A stretch of DNA of 59,958 bases from positions 1 through 59,958 of the forward strand of contig JAGYJP010000008.1 of NCBI GenBank assembly GCA_018402075.1, read 5' to 3'. The stretch is from Candidatus Nanopelagicales bacterium (GTDB lineage: Bacteria; Actinomycetota; Actinomycetes; S36-B12). Below, piece by piece: positions 42,633 to 51,358 of this stretch (position 1 is its first letter; each line of letters begins with the position of its first letter). Made by a program: the position numbers and the translations under genes. The notes beneath the pieces were generated by a model, which saw only the letters and a program-made list of their open reading frames with translations, ran no database searches and was not told the DNA's origin.

Positions 42633-44072
42633 CTAACTATTGAATCCGACACCGAATCGATCGAGTAAAGAAAGCCACGCACCTCGCTTACCGGTTCGAT
42701 CCTCGCGGACCAGTTGCGATCGAGTGAATTGCACCAGTGGGTAACGAAATGGCTCCGGTGGGAAGGGCAGTGGCTTGCGCCTCACCATGGTGAGTTCCGT
42801 CAATTCCGTTTTGCGCCCGGCAAGTAAATCGAGCATTGTGTTCGCCCCGAATCGAGAAGATGCCGTTCCCAGGCCGGTGTAGCCAACCGCGTAGGCAACC
42901 TTGCCGTTCATAGCAGTGCCGATCGCGGGTGTGAAGCGACTCGTTGAATCGATAATTCCCGCCCATTTATGCGAAAACCTGAGACCTTCAAGTTGCGGGA
43001 AGGTGGTAAAGAATTGCGCCGCGAGAAGTCGATGACTCGCGTCACGTTTTTCCAGCTCTTTATTGGTGCGGTTACCTCGATAGTAGATCGCGTCGTAGCC
43101 GCCCCACAGAATGCGGTTATCCGGGGTGCGACGGTAGTAATGGAACTGGTTGCCGATATCGGTCATGCCTTGGTTTTGAGACCAACCAATATCCGTCAAT
43201 TGAGTCTCGGTGAGTGGTTCAGTGACAAGCACGTGATCAAAGACTGGCAATACCCGATACCGCAAACGCTTCAGCAGCGGAGTGAATCCATTAGTGGCAA
43301 TAACAACCTGGGCAGAGCGCACCGAGGCAAACGGAGTCTGCAGCGCCACTCCACCGTCAAGTCGTCTAGAAAGAAGCGATGCTGGGGTGTTTTCATAGAT
43401 GCGCACACCGCGAGCTAATGCAGATCGCTTCAGTCCCCAACTCAGTCGGGCCGGATCCATTAAGCCGCTTCCGGTGTGCACTCGTAATCCACCGAGGTAC
43501 GTGGGTGAGTGAACATCCGCCTGCATCTGATCACGGTCAAGCAACTCAGTGCTATCTCCCCATTTTGCGTGCAGCGCATGCATGCTTTCCAGGGAGCGAA
43601 CCGAGTGCTCATTGAGCGCAACGGCTGTTTTACCCACAATGCGAAAATCGGCATCGATCCCCTCTGCTTGGGTGAAATCGACGATTGCATTGAGGTTCTC
43701 ACTACCCAGACGTACCAATGTGTCCATTTCCTGTGGCCAGATCGCTTCGCCGTGTGCTAGTCCGTGGGTCAAGGAACCGGAGATAAATCCACCATTGCGA
43801 CCGGAGCCGCCAAATGCGATTGTCTCTGCCTCGAGCAGAATGACATCGCGCTGAGGATCCTGCTCCTTCGCCAAAATGGCAGTCCACAACCCGGTGAAAC
43901 CCCCGCCAATAATGACAAGATCACATTCTTTGTTTGCAATCAATTGCGAGCACGTCTCTGGCGCACCTGGCTGATCGGTCCAGTAGGGAGCATGAATGGT
44001 GTCCGCGAGGGACCGTTCCACAAAATCTGCGGCGGGGTTTTGATCGCGTCCTGCGCTTGTGATGATTGTCAT
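42633..44072 (-). CDS. FAD-dependent amine oxidoreductase (PuuB-like)
   Basis: The 479-residue DAO-type flavoprotein binds FAD through LVIIGGGFTGLWTAILA (residues 53-69) and has the FGGSGRNGGFISG block of gamma-glutamylputrescine oxidase and related amine or glycine oxidases. ATG 44072 overlaps the stop of the ATPase gene (ATGA), which decides the start. It would oxidise a primary or secondary amine to an aldehyde for the ALDH encoded next. There is no gamma-glutamylputrescine synthetase (puuA) here, so the substrate may be a free or otherwise conjugated amine. Confidence 0.85.
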   Translation of the reverse strand: MTIITSAGRDQNPAADFVERSLADTIHAPYWTDQPGAPETCSQLIANKECDLVIIGGGFTGLWTAILAKEQDPQRDVILLEAETIAFGGSGRNGGFISGSLTHGLAHGEAIWPQEMDTLVRLGSENLNAIVDFTQAEGIDADFRIVGKTAVALNEHSVRSLESMHALHAKWGDSTELLDRDQMQADVHSPTYLGGLRVHTGSGLMDPARLSWGLKRSALARGVRIYENTPASLLSRRLDGGVALQTPFASVRSAQVVIATNGFTPLLKRLRYRVLPVFDHVLVTEPLTETQLTDIGWSQNQGMTDIGNQFHYYRRTPDNRILWGGYDAIYYRGNRTNKELEKRDASHRLLAAQFFTTFPQLEGLRFSHKWAGIIDSTSRFTPAIGTAMNGKVAYAVGYTGLGTASSRFGANTMLDLLAGRKTELTELTMVRRKPLPFPPEPFRYPLVQFTRSQLVREDRTGKRGAWLSLLDRFGVGFNS

Positions 44073-45148
44073 GGCTGGACCTGGAGAAGTACTGCTGCCT
44101 GTGGCTCCCACGACAATCCGACCTGCTCACCCACATGGTGTTGGGGCACACCCGGGTGACTCGCCACGATCACGTTCTCCACCCCTGGGACGCGCACAGA
44201 TGTACTCGATGATCCTCCATAGAAGTGTGTTTCAACAATCGTGCCGACCAGCAGTGGACTATCGGGAGCTGTCGCACCGGTTACCCGGACATCTTCGGGG
44301 CGCAACACGAGTACTGCGTCACCGGAGATCTGATTGGGATTGTGACAGGGAAAGGTGGATCCATAGGCGCTGAAGGAACTCTGGCTAGCTGTGCCGTGCA
44401 GCAACGACCCACTTCCAATGAAGTCGGCCACGAACACATTGGCGGGCTGCGCGTACAGGGTGACCGGGTCGGCGATTTGCTGCACGCGACCTTCATGCAT
44501 GACCGCGATTCGATCCGCCATGCTCATGGCTTCTTCTTGGTCGTGGGTGACCACCACGAAAGTGATTCCCACTTCATGCTGCAGGCGCTTCAACTCAATC
44601 TGCATTTCCGCCCGCACCTTGCGATCAAGGGCCGAAAGTGGTTCGTCAAGAAGTAGCAGACGCGGACGCTTCACAATTGCCCGGGCCAATGCAACGCGCT
44701 GGCGCTGTCCACCGGATAGTTGTGCCGGTCGCACCGAGGCCTTGTCGGTTAAACCGGTGGTGACAAGTACTTCCTCGACTCGCTGCGCAATTTCTTCTTT
44801 GCTCAGGCCTTCGCGCTGTAGACCATACATAATGTTCTTGCGCACATTCATGTGCGGGAAGAGTGCATAGGACTGGAACATCAGGTTCACCGGACGCTTA
44901 TTGGGCGGCAGCGCCAACAGATTAATAGGCGTGGTCGAGTCTGACCCCAAAATGCTGATGGAACCAAAGTCAGGGTCTTCGAACCCGGCAATTGATCGAA
45001 GCAGTGTGGTTTTACCGCACCCCGAGGGACCTAATAGTGCAAAGAATTCGTTTTGCCTGATATCCAGACTGACATTGTCCAGGGCAACAACGTCTCCATA
45101 GGCTTTGCTGACTCCCGAGATGGATAGCAGTGGTGTTTCCAGTGTCAT
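44069..45148 (-). CDS. potA: Polyamine-type ABC transporter ATPase
   Basis: The 359-residue ATPase has Walker A GPSGCGKTTLLRS, signature LSGGQRQRVALARAI, Walker B LLLLDEPLSALD and a C-terminal TOBE domain (VLVLRPEDVRV-like). This is the PotA/CysA layout. Its ATG overlaps the permease stop and its stop overlaps the oxidase start, both as ATGA, so the operon is tightly coupled. Substrate class (spermidine/putrescine or another cationic amine) follows from the four-gene arrangement and the amine-oxidising neighbours. Confidence 0.9.
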   Translation of the reverse strand: MTLETPLLSISGVSKAYGDVVALDNVSLDIRQNEFFALLGPSGCGKTTLLRSIAGFEDPDFGSISILGSDSTTPINLLALPPNKRPVNLMFQSYALFPHMNVRKNIMYGLQREGLSKEEIAQRVEEVLVTTGLTDKASVRPAQLSGGQRQRVALARAIVKRPRLLLLDEPLSALDRKVRAEMQIELKRLQHEVGITFVVVTHDQEEAMSMADRIAVMHEGRVQQIADPVTLYAQPANVFVADFIGSGSLLHGTASQSSFSAYGSTFPCHNPNQISGDAVLVLRPEDVRVTGATAPDSPLLVGTIVETHFYGGSSSTSVRVPGVENVIVASHPGVPQHHVGEQVGLSWEPQAAVLLQVQP

Positions 45149-45915
45149 ACGGAATCCGTAAGTCGGGTGATCCGCTGAGCGGAGATCACAATGGTGAAAC
45201 TGACAAGCAACAGCAAGGCAGCGAGTGCATTGATTTCTGGGGTCACGCCGAAACGGACCATGGAGTAAATGACAATGGGCAATGTTGGTGTGGTGGGTCC
45301 GTTGGTGAAGTAGGTAACAACAAATTCGTCAAGGCTCAGGGTAAAGACTAATAGTGCGCCGGCAATAATTCCGGGTGCCAAGCTTGGCAGAGTGATTCGG
45401 AAGAACGTGGTGACTGCACTCGCACCCAGGTCCCTACTTGCTTCCTCGAGACTGGAATCCGTTTGACCGATCCGGGCAATGACCACCGCCGCCACAAATG
45501 CCATGCCGAACACCACGTGCGCCAGCAGTACCGAGAAAAGACTCAGGGTCACACCGACCAAAGCAAAGAATGCGAGCAGCCCAATGGCCAATACTAGGTC
45601 GGGGATAATTGCCGGCGCGAGGCTGTACGCCTCCACCACGGTTGACCTGAAGTAGCGGGCAACACCAATGGCGAGCAATGTGCCCAAGATGGTGGCGAAA
45701 ATCGTGGCGCCGACCGCCACGATCATGGTGTTGACAAACCCTTGTCGAATCAGGTCATTGTTGAACAGTGCCGAGTACCACTGGGTACTGAAACCTGTCC
45801 ACGTGAATGGGTTCTTGCTGGCGTTGAAACTCATGACAACAAGTACCGCAATGGGTATGTACAGAAACACATAGGTGCCAATGAGTGGCACGCGGAGCCA
45901 GCCGATTTTATGCAC
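45145..45915 (-). CDS. potC: Polyamine-type ABC transporter permease (PotC-like)
   Basis: This 256-residue permease has about six membrane segments and the BPD_transp_1 motif EEASRDLGASAVTTFFRITL. VLVVMSFNASKNPFTWTGFS is typical of PotC. The GTG start at 45915 overlaps the end of the PotB-like gene by 8 bases. It forms the second half of the membrane channel. Confidence 0.9.
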   Translation of the reverse strand: MHKIGWLRVPLIGTYVFLYIPIAVLVVMSFNASKNPFTWTGFSTQWYSALFNNDLIRQGFVNTMIVAVGATIFATILGTLLAIGVARYFRSTVVEAYSLAPAIIPDLVLAIGLLAFFALVGVTLSLFSVLLAHVVFGMAFVAAVVIARIGQTDSSLEEASRDLGASAVTTFFRITLPSLAPGIIAGALLVFTLSLDEFVVTYFTNGPTTPTLPIVIYSMVRFGVTPEINALAALLLLVSFTIVISAQRITRLTDSV

Positions 45916-46816
45916 GACTACTCACCCGCTTCCCCGTTCCATTGATCCGCCGGGAAATCGCGGCTTGCACGGCGAAGAGAATGACAAGGAGGGAGATCAC
46001 AAAGAGCGCAAGCACCGCACCAAATGGCCAGTCACGTGCCTCCAGGAATTGATCGCGAATCAAATTACCCACCATCACGGTCTTTCCACCGCCCAGCAGT
46101 TCGGGAACAACAAAGTTGCCCAGGCTGGGCACGAAAACAAAAATTGCGCCGATCATGACACCGGGCAGGGTGAGCGGAAGGGTGACATCGAAAAACGCAC
46201 GCGCTCGAGATGCACCCAAATTCCCCGCGGCCTCCACCAATTGACGATCGAGGCGTTCAATGGATGCGTAAACGGGCAGGATCACCAGTGGCAGGTACGC
46301 GTACACCAAACCCACGATCACCGCGCCGGGTGTGTACAGCAAACCAATGGGTGCACTGATGATCCCGGCATCTACCAGTGAGGAGTTAATCGGCCCTTCG
46401 GAGTTGAGCAGAATGATCCAGGCATAGGTGCGAATCAGGAAGTTCGTCCAAAAAGGGAGCACCACCATGACCAGTGCAACGGTGCGCCAGCGGGCGGGCA
46501 GTTTCGCAATCGCGTAGGCGGTCGGATACCCGATCAGCAGCGCCAGCAGGGTGGTTGTCCCGGCAATGACCAGTGAATTGCTCAATACCTGGATGTAGAC
46601 GGGCTCAAATGCGCGCACATAGTTGTCAAATGTGAACTCCCACACGATTCCGCCGAAACGACCGCGCTGGAAGAACGAGTACACCAAAACCAGCAGAACC
46701 GGAATGGCCATGAAAGCCGTGATATAGATCAAGCCGGGACCGGCAAAGACGGTACGACCGATCAGGGCGCGGCGCCGTGCGGCGCCACGCCCTGACGTGG
46801 GGGTCGTTGTTGACAT
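45908..46816 (-). CDS. potB: Polyamine-type ABC transporter permease (PotB-like)
   Basis: This 302-residue permease has about six membrane segments and the EAA loop EAAGNLGASRARAFFDVTLP. An arginine-rich N-terminal tail precedes the first segment. It lies 10 bases after the binding-protein stop. Together with the PotC-like protein it forms the channel. Confidence 0.9.
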   Translation of the reverse strand: MSTTTPTSGRGAARRRALIGRTVFAGPGLIYITAFMAIPVLLVLVYSFFQRGRFGGIVWEFTFDNYVRAFEPVYIQVLSNSLVIAGTTTLLALLIGYPTAYAIAKLPARWRTVALVMVVLPFWTNFLIRTYAWIILLNSEGPINSSLVDAGIISAPIGLLYTPGAVIVGLVYAYLPLVILPVYASIERLDRQLVEAAGNLGASRARAFFDVTLPLTLPGVMIGAIFVFVPSLGNFVVPELLGGGKTVMVGNLIRDQFLEARDWPFGAVLALFVISLLVILFAVQAAISRRINGTGKRVSSRA

Positions 46817-46826
46817 GTAGTGCTGT

Positions 46827-47939
46827 TTAGCTCGACGTCACCTCGGTGGCAATCTTGGTGTACAGCGGTCCTGCTTCACCAAGATCAACCAGTGACTCTT
46901 GCTCGAGCAACTGTGCGGGTGTGAGACCCATGTTTGGATACGACGCTGCCAATCCGGCACCGACAGCATCCATGGCTGCCTTATTGGGAACCTTGTACAG
47001 AATATTTTCCGCCACCCACGCATGGTTCGCTGGATCGAGGATGAAGTTGATGTAGGCGTGTGCGGCTTCCTTGTTCTTGGAAGTCTTCAGAATCACCATG
47101 GTGTCTGCCCACAGGTCACTGCCCTCAGAGGGAACCACAAACTTGATGTCTGGGTTCTCTGCGGTTCCGTAGTTGCACCAGCCATCCCAGGCAACAACGG
47201 CATTTGCTTCACCGGAGACCAAACGTGAATAGAAGGTGGTGTCATCGTATGCGAGCAAACCTGGTTTCGCTGCAATGAGTTTTTCCTTGACCTGCTCCAA
47301 CTCTGCTTCGTCGGTGGTGTTCGCGGAGAAGCCGAGTGCCTTCTGAGCTGGCAACATCAGCCAACGCTCGGTCGCCAGAGCGGTGACCTTGCCATTGTTC
47401 TCAGCAGATGGCTCCAGAATCGCGTTCCAACTGGTGGGTTCTTCGATCAGGTCACTGCGATAACAGATTCCGGTGGTGCCCCAGGCGTAGGGAACCGAGT
47501 ACTTGTTGCCGGGATCATAGGAAAGGTTTTGTGCTTCGGGATACAGATTCGACAGGTTGGCAATGAACTCGGGGTTGAGTGTTTCGATCAACCCGGCTTC
47601 ATTGAGTGCCTGAGCGAATTGACCCGAAACGAATGCCACGTCAATTCCAGAGTCCCCACCCGCGGTGAGTTTGGCCATGATTTCTTCGTTGGTGGCATGG
47701 TTGGTGATGGTCATGGGGGTGCCCACCGCTGCCTCGAAGTTGGCGGCCATGTCCTCGGGGTAGTAGCCGGCCCAGTTGGACACGGTCAGGGACTGCTGGC
47801 TGAGGTCTGCATCGGGATTGAGATCCGATGCGGCCGAATCGCCACCCCCACATGCTGACAGCACAAGTGCCGCTGAGGCCACGGTGGCCAAGATGACGCC
47901 GGTCCGGCGGACCGAGCGCTGCGTTATCGGTCGATGCAT
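46827..47939 (-). CDS. potD: Polyamine-type substrate-binding lipoprotein
   Basis: The 370-residue protein has a signal peptide with lipobox LVLSAC and a PotD-like PBP2 domain: LTVSNWAGYYPEDM, SGIDVAFVSGQFAQAL, YSVPYAWGTTGICYR and AHAYINFILDPANHAWVAENI. GAAGGAGAG precedes the ATG. It is the first gene of the six-gene amine operon, with an inverted repeat 19 bases upstream. Confidence 0.9.
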   Translation of the reverse strand: MHRPITQRSVRRTGVILATVASAALVLSACGGGDSAASDLNPDADLSQQSLTVSNWAGYYPEDMAANFEAAVGTPMTITNHATNEEIMAKLTAGGDSGIDVAFVSGQFAQALNEAGLIETLNPEFIANLSNLYPEAQNLSYDPGNKYSVPYAWGTTGICYRSDLIEEPTSWNAILEPSAENNGKVTALATERWLMLPAQKALGFSANTTDEAELEQVKEKLIAAKPGLLAYDDTTFYSRLVSGEANAVVAWDGWCNYGTAENPDIKFVVPSEGSDLWADTMVILKTSKNKEAAHAYINFILDPANHAWVAENILYKVPNKAAMDAVGAGLAASYPNMGLTPAQLLEQESLVDLGEAGPLYTKIATEVTSS

Positions 47940-47957
47940 CTGCTCTCCTTCGATAAA

Positions 47958-47972
47958 AACTGAATCTCAGTT
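47958..47972. promoter_or_regulatory. Inverted repeat before the polyamine operon
   Basis: AACTGA-ATC-TCAGTT is a perfect 6-bp repeat with a 3-base spacer, 18 bases upstream of the potD-like ATG. It could bind a dimeric regulator such as the divergently encoded TetR protein, or form a small leader hairpin. Confidence 0.45.
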
Positions 47973-48025
47973 CAGATTATTAAATAGCATAAAGAGCACA
48001 TATTTCACCTAAATGTGCAAATTGT

Positions 48026-48039
48026 TAAACCCGTGTTTA
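48026..48039. promoter_or_regulatory. Inverted repeat before the TetR gene
   Basis: TAAAC-CCGT-GTTTA is a perfect 5-bp repeat 21 bases upstream of the TetR gene start. It is a candidate autoregulatory operator in the 121-base divergent promoter region. Confidence 0.4.
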
Positions 48040-48060
48040 GAAATCTCCTAGAATGCGGGC

Positions 48061-48720
48061 GTGGCGAAGACAAGTGAACGCAAGGCTGACCTGATTTCCG
48101 CGGCTCAGCGGGCTCTTGCCGAGCACGGCTCCGCCGTCCGCCTCAACCAGATAGCCGAAGCAGCCGGGGTTTCCTCCGGCGCCATCCTCTACCACTATGC
48201 CGGCATCGACGAACTTCTCGTGGAGGCGAATCGCGCCGGCATGGAGCGCTTTTATAACGAGCGTCTCGAAATGATCGCCTCGATTCCCGACCCCGCCGAG
48301 CGGTTGGAACGCATAATTTCCCTGGGTGTTCCACGAAATGCCGAAGATGAAGATGTGCGGTTACTGTGCTCGCTCGGCGGTGAGGCCGCCCGCAACACCA
48401 TGTATGCCGTTCTCCTGACCTCCCTCTACGACCGACAGGTGGGCTTGTATCAAGGCATTCTGGAATTGGGGGTCAGCCAGGGTGTATTCCACCTGGCTCA
48501 AGGATCCCTCACCATTGCGCGCAATCTCGTTGCCCTCGAGGATGCCTACGGTTACCGAATAATTGCCAAACACCCGACCCTGGACTACTCCAGCGCCGTT
48601 GAGTTGATCCTTGAATACGCTCGCCTTGCCACCGGGCACGCGTTACCAGCCTCGAAACCCACCTCGAAGGTTAACCCCAAAAAAATAACAACCATTCAAC
48701 CCAGAAGAGAAAACCCATGA
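48061..48720 (+). CDS. TetR-family transcriptional regulator
   Basis: The 219-residue protein has a TetR HTH near its N-terminus (RLNQIAEAAGVSSGAILYHY, about residues 27-46) and a helical ligand domain of normal length. The GTG at 48061 is the likely start. It is divergent from the amine-uptake operon and overlaps the glycosyltransferase gene by ATGA, so it probably controls both directions in response to an amine or glycoside. Confidence 0.9.
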   Translation: MAKTSERKADLISAAQRALAEHGSAVRLNQIAEAAGVSSGAILYHYAGIDELLVEANRAGMERFYNERLEMIASIPDPAERLERIISLGVPRNAEDEDVRLLCSLGGEAARNTMYAVLLTSLYDRQVGLYQGILELGVSQGVFHLAQGSLTIARNLVALEDAYGYRIIAKHPTLDYSSAVELILEYARLATGHALPASKPTSKVNPKKITTIQPRRENP

Positions 48721-50039
48721 CGGACAATTCCACTCGCCCACTCACCATTTTGTTCGTGCCGGAATCTGCCTACGGCCCCACCAACCAGTGCATTGGTATT
48801 GGCAAAGTATTGCTCGATCGCGGTCACCGAGTTGTCTTTGCCGCGGAGTCTTCGTGGGCGGGCAAACTCGCAGCCCTTGGTTTCGAAGAAGATCTGGTTG
48901 ATCTGGCGCCCCCGCCCGAGGACGCAGATGCCGAGCAAGACCCGGGTGCATTTTGGAAAGAGTTCATCAAGGACACCTCACCTGAATTCCGCAAGCCCAC
49001 CATTGAGCAATTGGAAACTTTCATCAAGCCCACATGGCAGGCGTTAATCGACGGAGCCATGTATTGCGAACCACAACTCAAGCAAATCATTGAACGGGTC
49101 AAACCAGACGTTGTGGTTGAGGACAATGTTTTGTGTTTCCCAGCGCTCATGACCGCCGATGCACCTTTTGTTCGCATTGTTTCGTGCAACCCGCTGGAAA
49201 TGAAGGGGTCCAAAATAGCGCCCGCTTTCTCGGGTTACGCCCAAGCTGATGACTCCCAGTGGGAGGAATTCCGTCAAGCGTATGACAGCAGCCATCGCGA
49301 GATGTGGACAGCTTTTAATGATTTTGTCACCGCAGCGGGTGCTCCGGAACTTCCTGACCTCGAGTTCATTCACGACTCGGATCACGCGAATCTTTATGTC
49401 TATCCTCAGGAGGCCGACTACACCGATCTTCGGCCACTGGATTCCACCTGGCACCGCATGGATTCATCTGTTCGTTCCACCGATGAACAGTACGAAATAC
49501 CCGCAGCGGTCGCCGATCGCCCGGAAGACAGTGCGTTGATTTATCTGTCACTCGGGTCACTGGGTAGTGCCGATGTTGATCTGATGAAAAGGCTTATCGA
49601 TGTCCTGGGTCGCACCCGTCACCGCTTTATTGTGTCCAAGGGTCCGCAACACAATGAATATGAACTCGCCGACAACATGGTGGGCGCAGAGTTTGTCCCG
49701 CAGACCACCATCATTCCGCAGGTTGATTTAGTGATCACCCACGGCGGCAACAACACCACCACCGAGTCACTGCACTTTGGTAAACCAATGATTCTGTTGC
49801 CGCTGTTCTGGGATCAGTATGACAATGCCCAACGAATGCACGAATTAGGTTTCGGTCGCAGACTCTCGACCTACACATTCACCGAAGAGGAAATGAACTC
49901 CGCTCTCGAATCCCTGTTGGGCGATTCGGAACTCGCTGCGCGCATGTCCACCATGGCCGCTGCCATCCAATCACGAGAAGGAACCATCACCGGCGCTAAC
50001 GTGATTGAAACGGTAGCCCGGCAGCACGCAACTTCGTGA
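48717..50039 (+). CDS. UGT/MGT-type glycosyltransferase (GT1 family-like)
   Basis: The 440-residue protein is a GT-B glycosyltransferase of the macrolide/UDP-glycosyltransferase type. It begins with the acceptor domain (TILFVPESAYGPTNQCIGIG) and has the donor-binding block ITHGGNNTTTESLHFGKPMI with PLFWDQYDNAQRM near residues 340-370. Such enzymes attach an NDP-sugar to a small hydrophobic or amine-bearing acceptor, often for inactivation. Its stop overlaps the kinase start by GTGA. Acceptor unknown; no secondary-metabolite cluster is seen nearby. Confidence 0.87.
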   Translation: MTDNSTRPLTILFVPESAYGPTNQCIGIGKVLLDRGHRVVFAAESSWAGKLAALGFEEDLVDLAPPPEDADAEQDPGAFWKEFIKDTSPEFRKPTIEQLETFIKPTWQALIDGAMYCEPQLKQIIERVKPDVVVEDNVLCFPALMTADAPFVRIVSCNPLEMKGSKIAPAFSGYAQADDSQWEEFRQAYDSSHREMWTAFNDFVTAAGAPELPDLEFIHDSDHANLYVYPQEADYTDLRPLDSTWHRMDSSVRSTDEQYEIPAAVADRPEDSALIYLSLGSLGSADVDLMKRLIDVLGRTRHRFIVSKGPQHNEYELADNMVGAEFVPQTTIIPQVDLVITHGGNNTTTESLHFGKPMILLPLFWDQYDNAQRMHELGFGRRLSTYTFTEEEMNSALESLLGDSELAARMSTMAAAIQSREGTITGANVIETVARQHATS

Positions 50040-51358
50040 CCACACTCTCGGAGGCGATAGCGGCTGCCAACGCAGCCGACCTTCTTCCCGATCGCACCCA
50101 AGCCAGGGCCGCTGATCTCACCGGACCACTGGAGCTGATTGATTCACTCGATGCGGGCGAAGGGGCCTATCTGGTTCTCGTGCGCGCCGGCGATCGCATT
50201 CTGGTGGTTCCAGGTCAACTGGATGCCACCGGTTTTCACCGTGCTGCGGTGAGCGCTCGAATTCTCAACACGGAATCCACCGCAAATTTTCGAATTGAAC
50301 TCATTGACCCCACCATAAATTCGCACCTGGCTCACCAGAACAGCAACACCAGCGAACAATCAATCACGGTTGATCAGAGCAATGACTCAGTAATTGTGAA
50401 TGAGCAGATCATGCTCAAGTGGCAGATCAATGCCACCGTGTCCCCCGCTCCTTCTCGCTTGCGCATGCTCGCATCACATTCGGAGAACCCACCCATCACC
50501 CCCGCGCCTCTGGCAATCATCGAGTGGACCAACCCACAGACCGACCAGGTGCTCACTCTGGCCACGGCCACCGAGTTCGTGCCCGATTCTCAAGACGGTT
50601 GGGATTGGGCGGTGGAATTGGTTCGAGCTTTTGCCCAAGGCGACCAAGTAGATGCAATCACTCCGTTCGCTCTCATTGGGCAATTGATCGGCCTGATGCA
50701 TGTTGCCTTTGTGCAATCCAATCCCCAAGATGAAAGCATTGAAACACTCGGCAAAGATGCAATCACCCAATTCGCTGAGTCCGCGCACGTTGATTTGGAC
50801 ACCGCCTGCTCCCTGATGGATGGTGACGAAGGTGATCGACTGCGCCAGCGCAGAAATGTGATCAGCGAGCACCTCGGTGAACTCACCTCCATTGACAGCA
50901 CACTGGCAATTGACACCCATGGTGATTTCCATGTGGGACAGGTACTCAAGTCTCCAACCGATCAATACTTCATTGTTGACTTTGATGGCAGCCCTGTTCT
51001 CACTCCGCAAGAGCGGTTAAAGAAGCAACCCGCGGCTCGCGATATTGCCGGCATGTTGGCATCCATTGATCACGTTGCCAGGGTCGTGAACTACCGCACC
51101 GAAGGACTTGAACCGCAGGCTGCCCTGATCTGGTCCGCGCACGCCCAAGAAGCTTTCCTGATGGCCTATAAAGACGTGTTAAGACAACATGATTTACTTA
51201 AAATTCTCGATGAACGCTTGCTCAAACCGTTCATGCTTCACCAGGAACTGCGGGAATACATCTATTCGGTGCGCCACCTTCCCCATTGGCGTTATGTCCC
51301 CGACGCTGTCATAACATCCATGTTCCCCGCGAAAGATCTGGACGAAGGAGTTATCTAA
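50036..51358 (+). CDS. Maltokinase/glucosamine-kinase-like APH-fold kinase
   Basis: This 440-residue protein has the aminoglycoside-phosphotransferase-like catalytic loop DTHGDFHVGQVL (about residues 293-304), the metal loop IVDFDGSPV and AARDIAGMLASIDH, which match actinobacterial maltokinases and the related glucosamine kinases. The N-terminal part resembles the maltokinase cap region. GTG 50036 overlaps the glycosyltransferase stop, and its TAA overlaps the next ATG by one base. The following sugar isomerase makes a glucosamine-type substrate more attractive than maltose. Confidence 0.8.
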   Translation: MTTLSEAIAAANAADLLPDRTQARAADLTGPLELIDSLDAGEGAYLVLVRAGDRILVVPGQLDATGFHRAAVSARILNTESTANFRIELIDPTINSHLAHQNSNTSEQSITVDQSNDSVIVNEQIMLKWQINATVSPAPSRLRMLASHSENPPITPAPLAIIEWTNPQTDQVLTLATATEFVPDSQDGWDWAVELVRAFAQGDQVDAITPFALIGQLIGLMHVAFVQSNPQDESIETLGKDAITQFAESAHVDLDTACSLMDGDEGDRLRQRRNVISEHLGELTSIDSTLAIDTHGDFHVGQVLKSPTDQYFIVDFDGSPVLTPQERLKKQPAARDIAGMLASIDHVARVVNYRTEGLEPQAALIWSAHAQEAFLMAYKDVLRQHDLLKILDERLLKPFMLHQELREYIYSVRHLPHWRYVPDAVITSMFPAKDLDEGVI

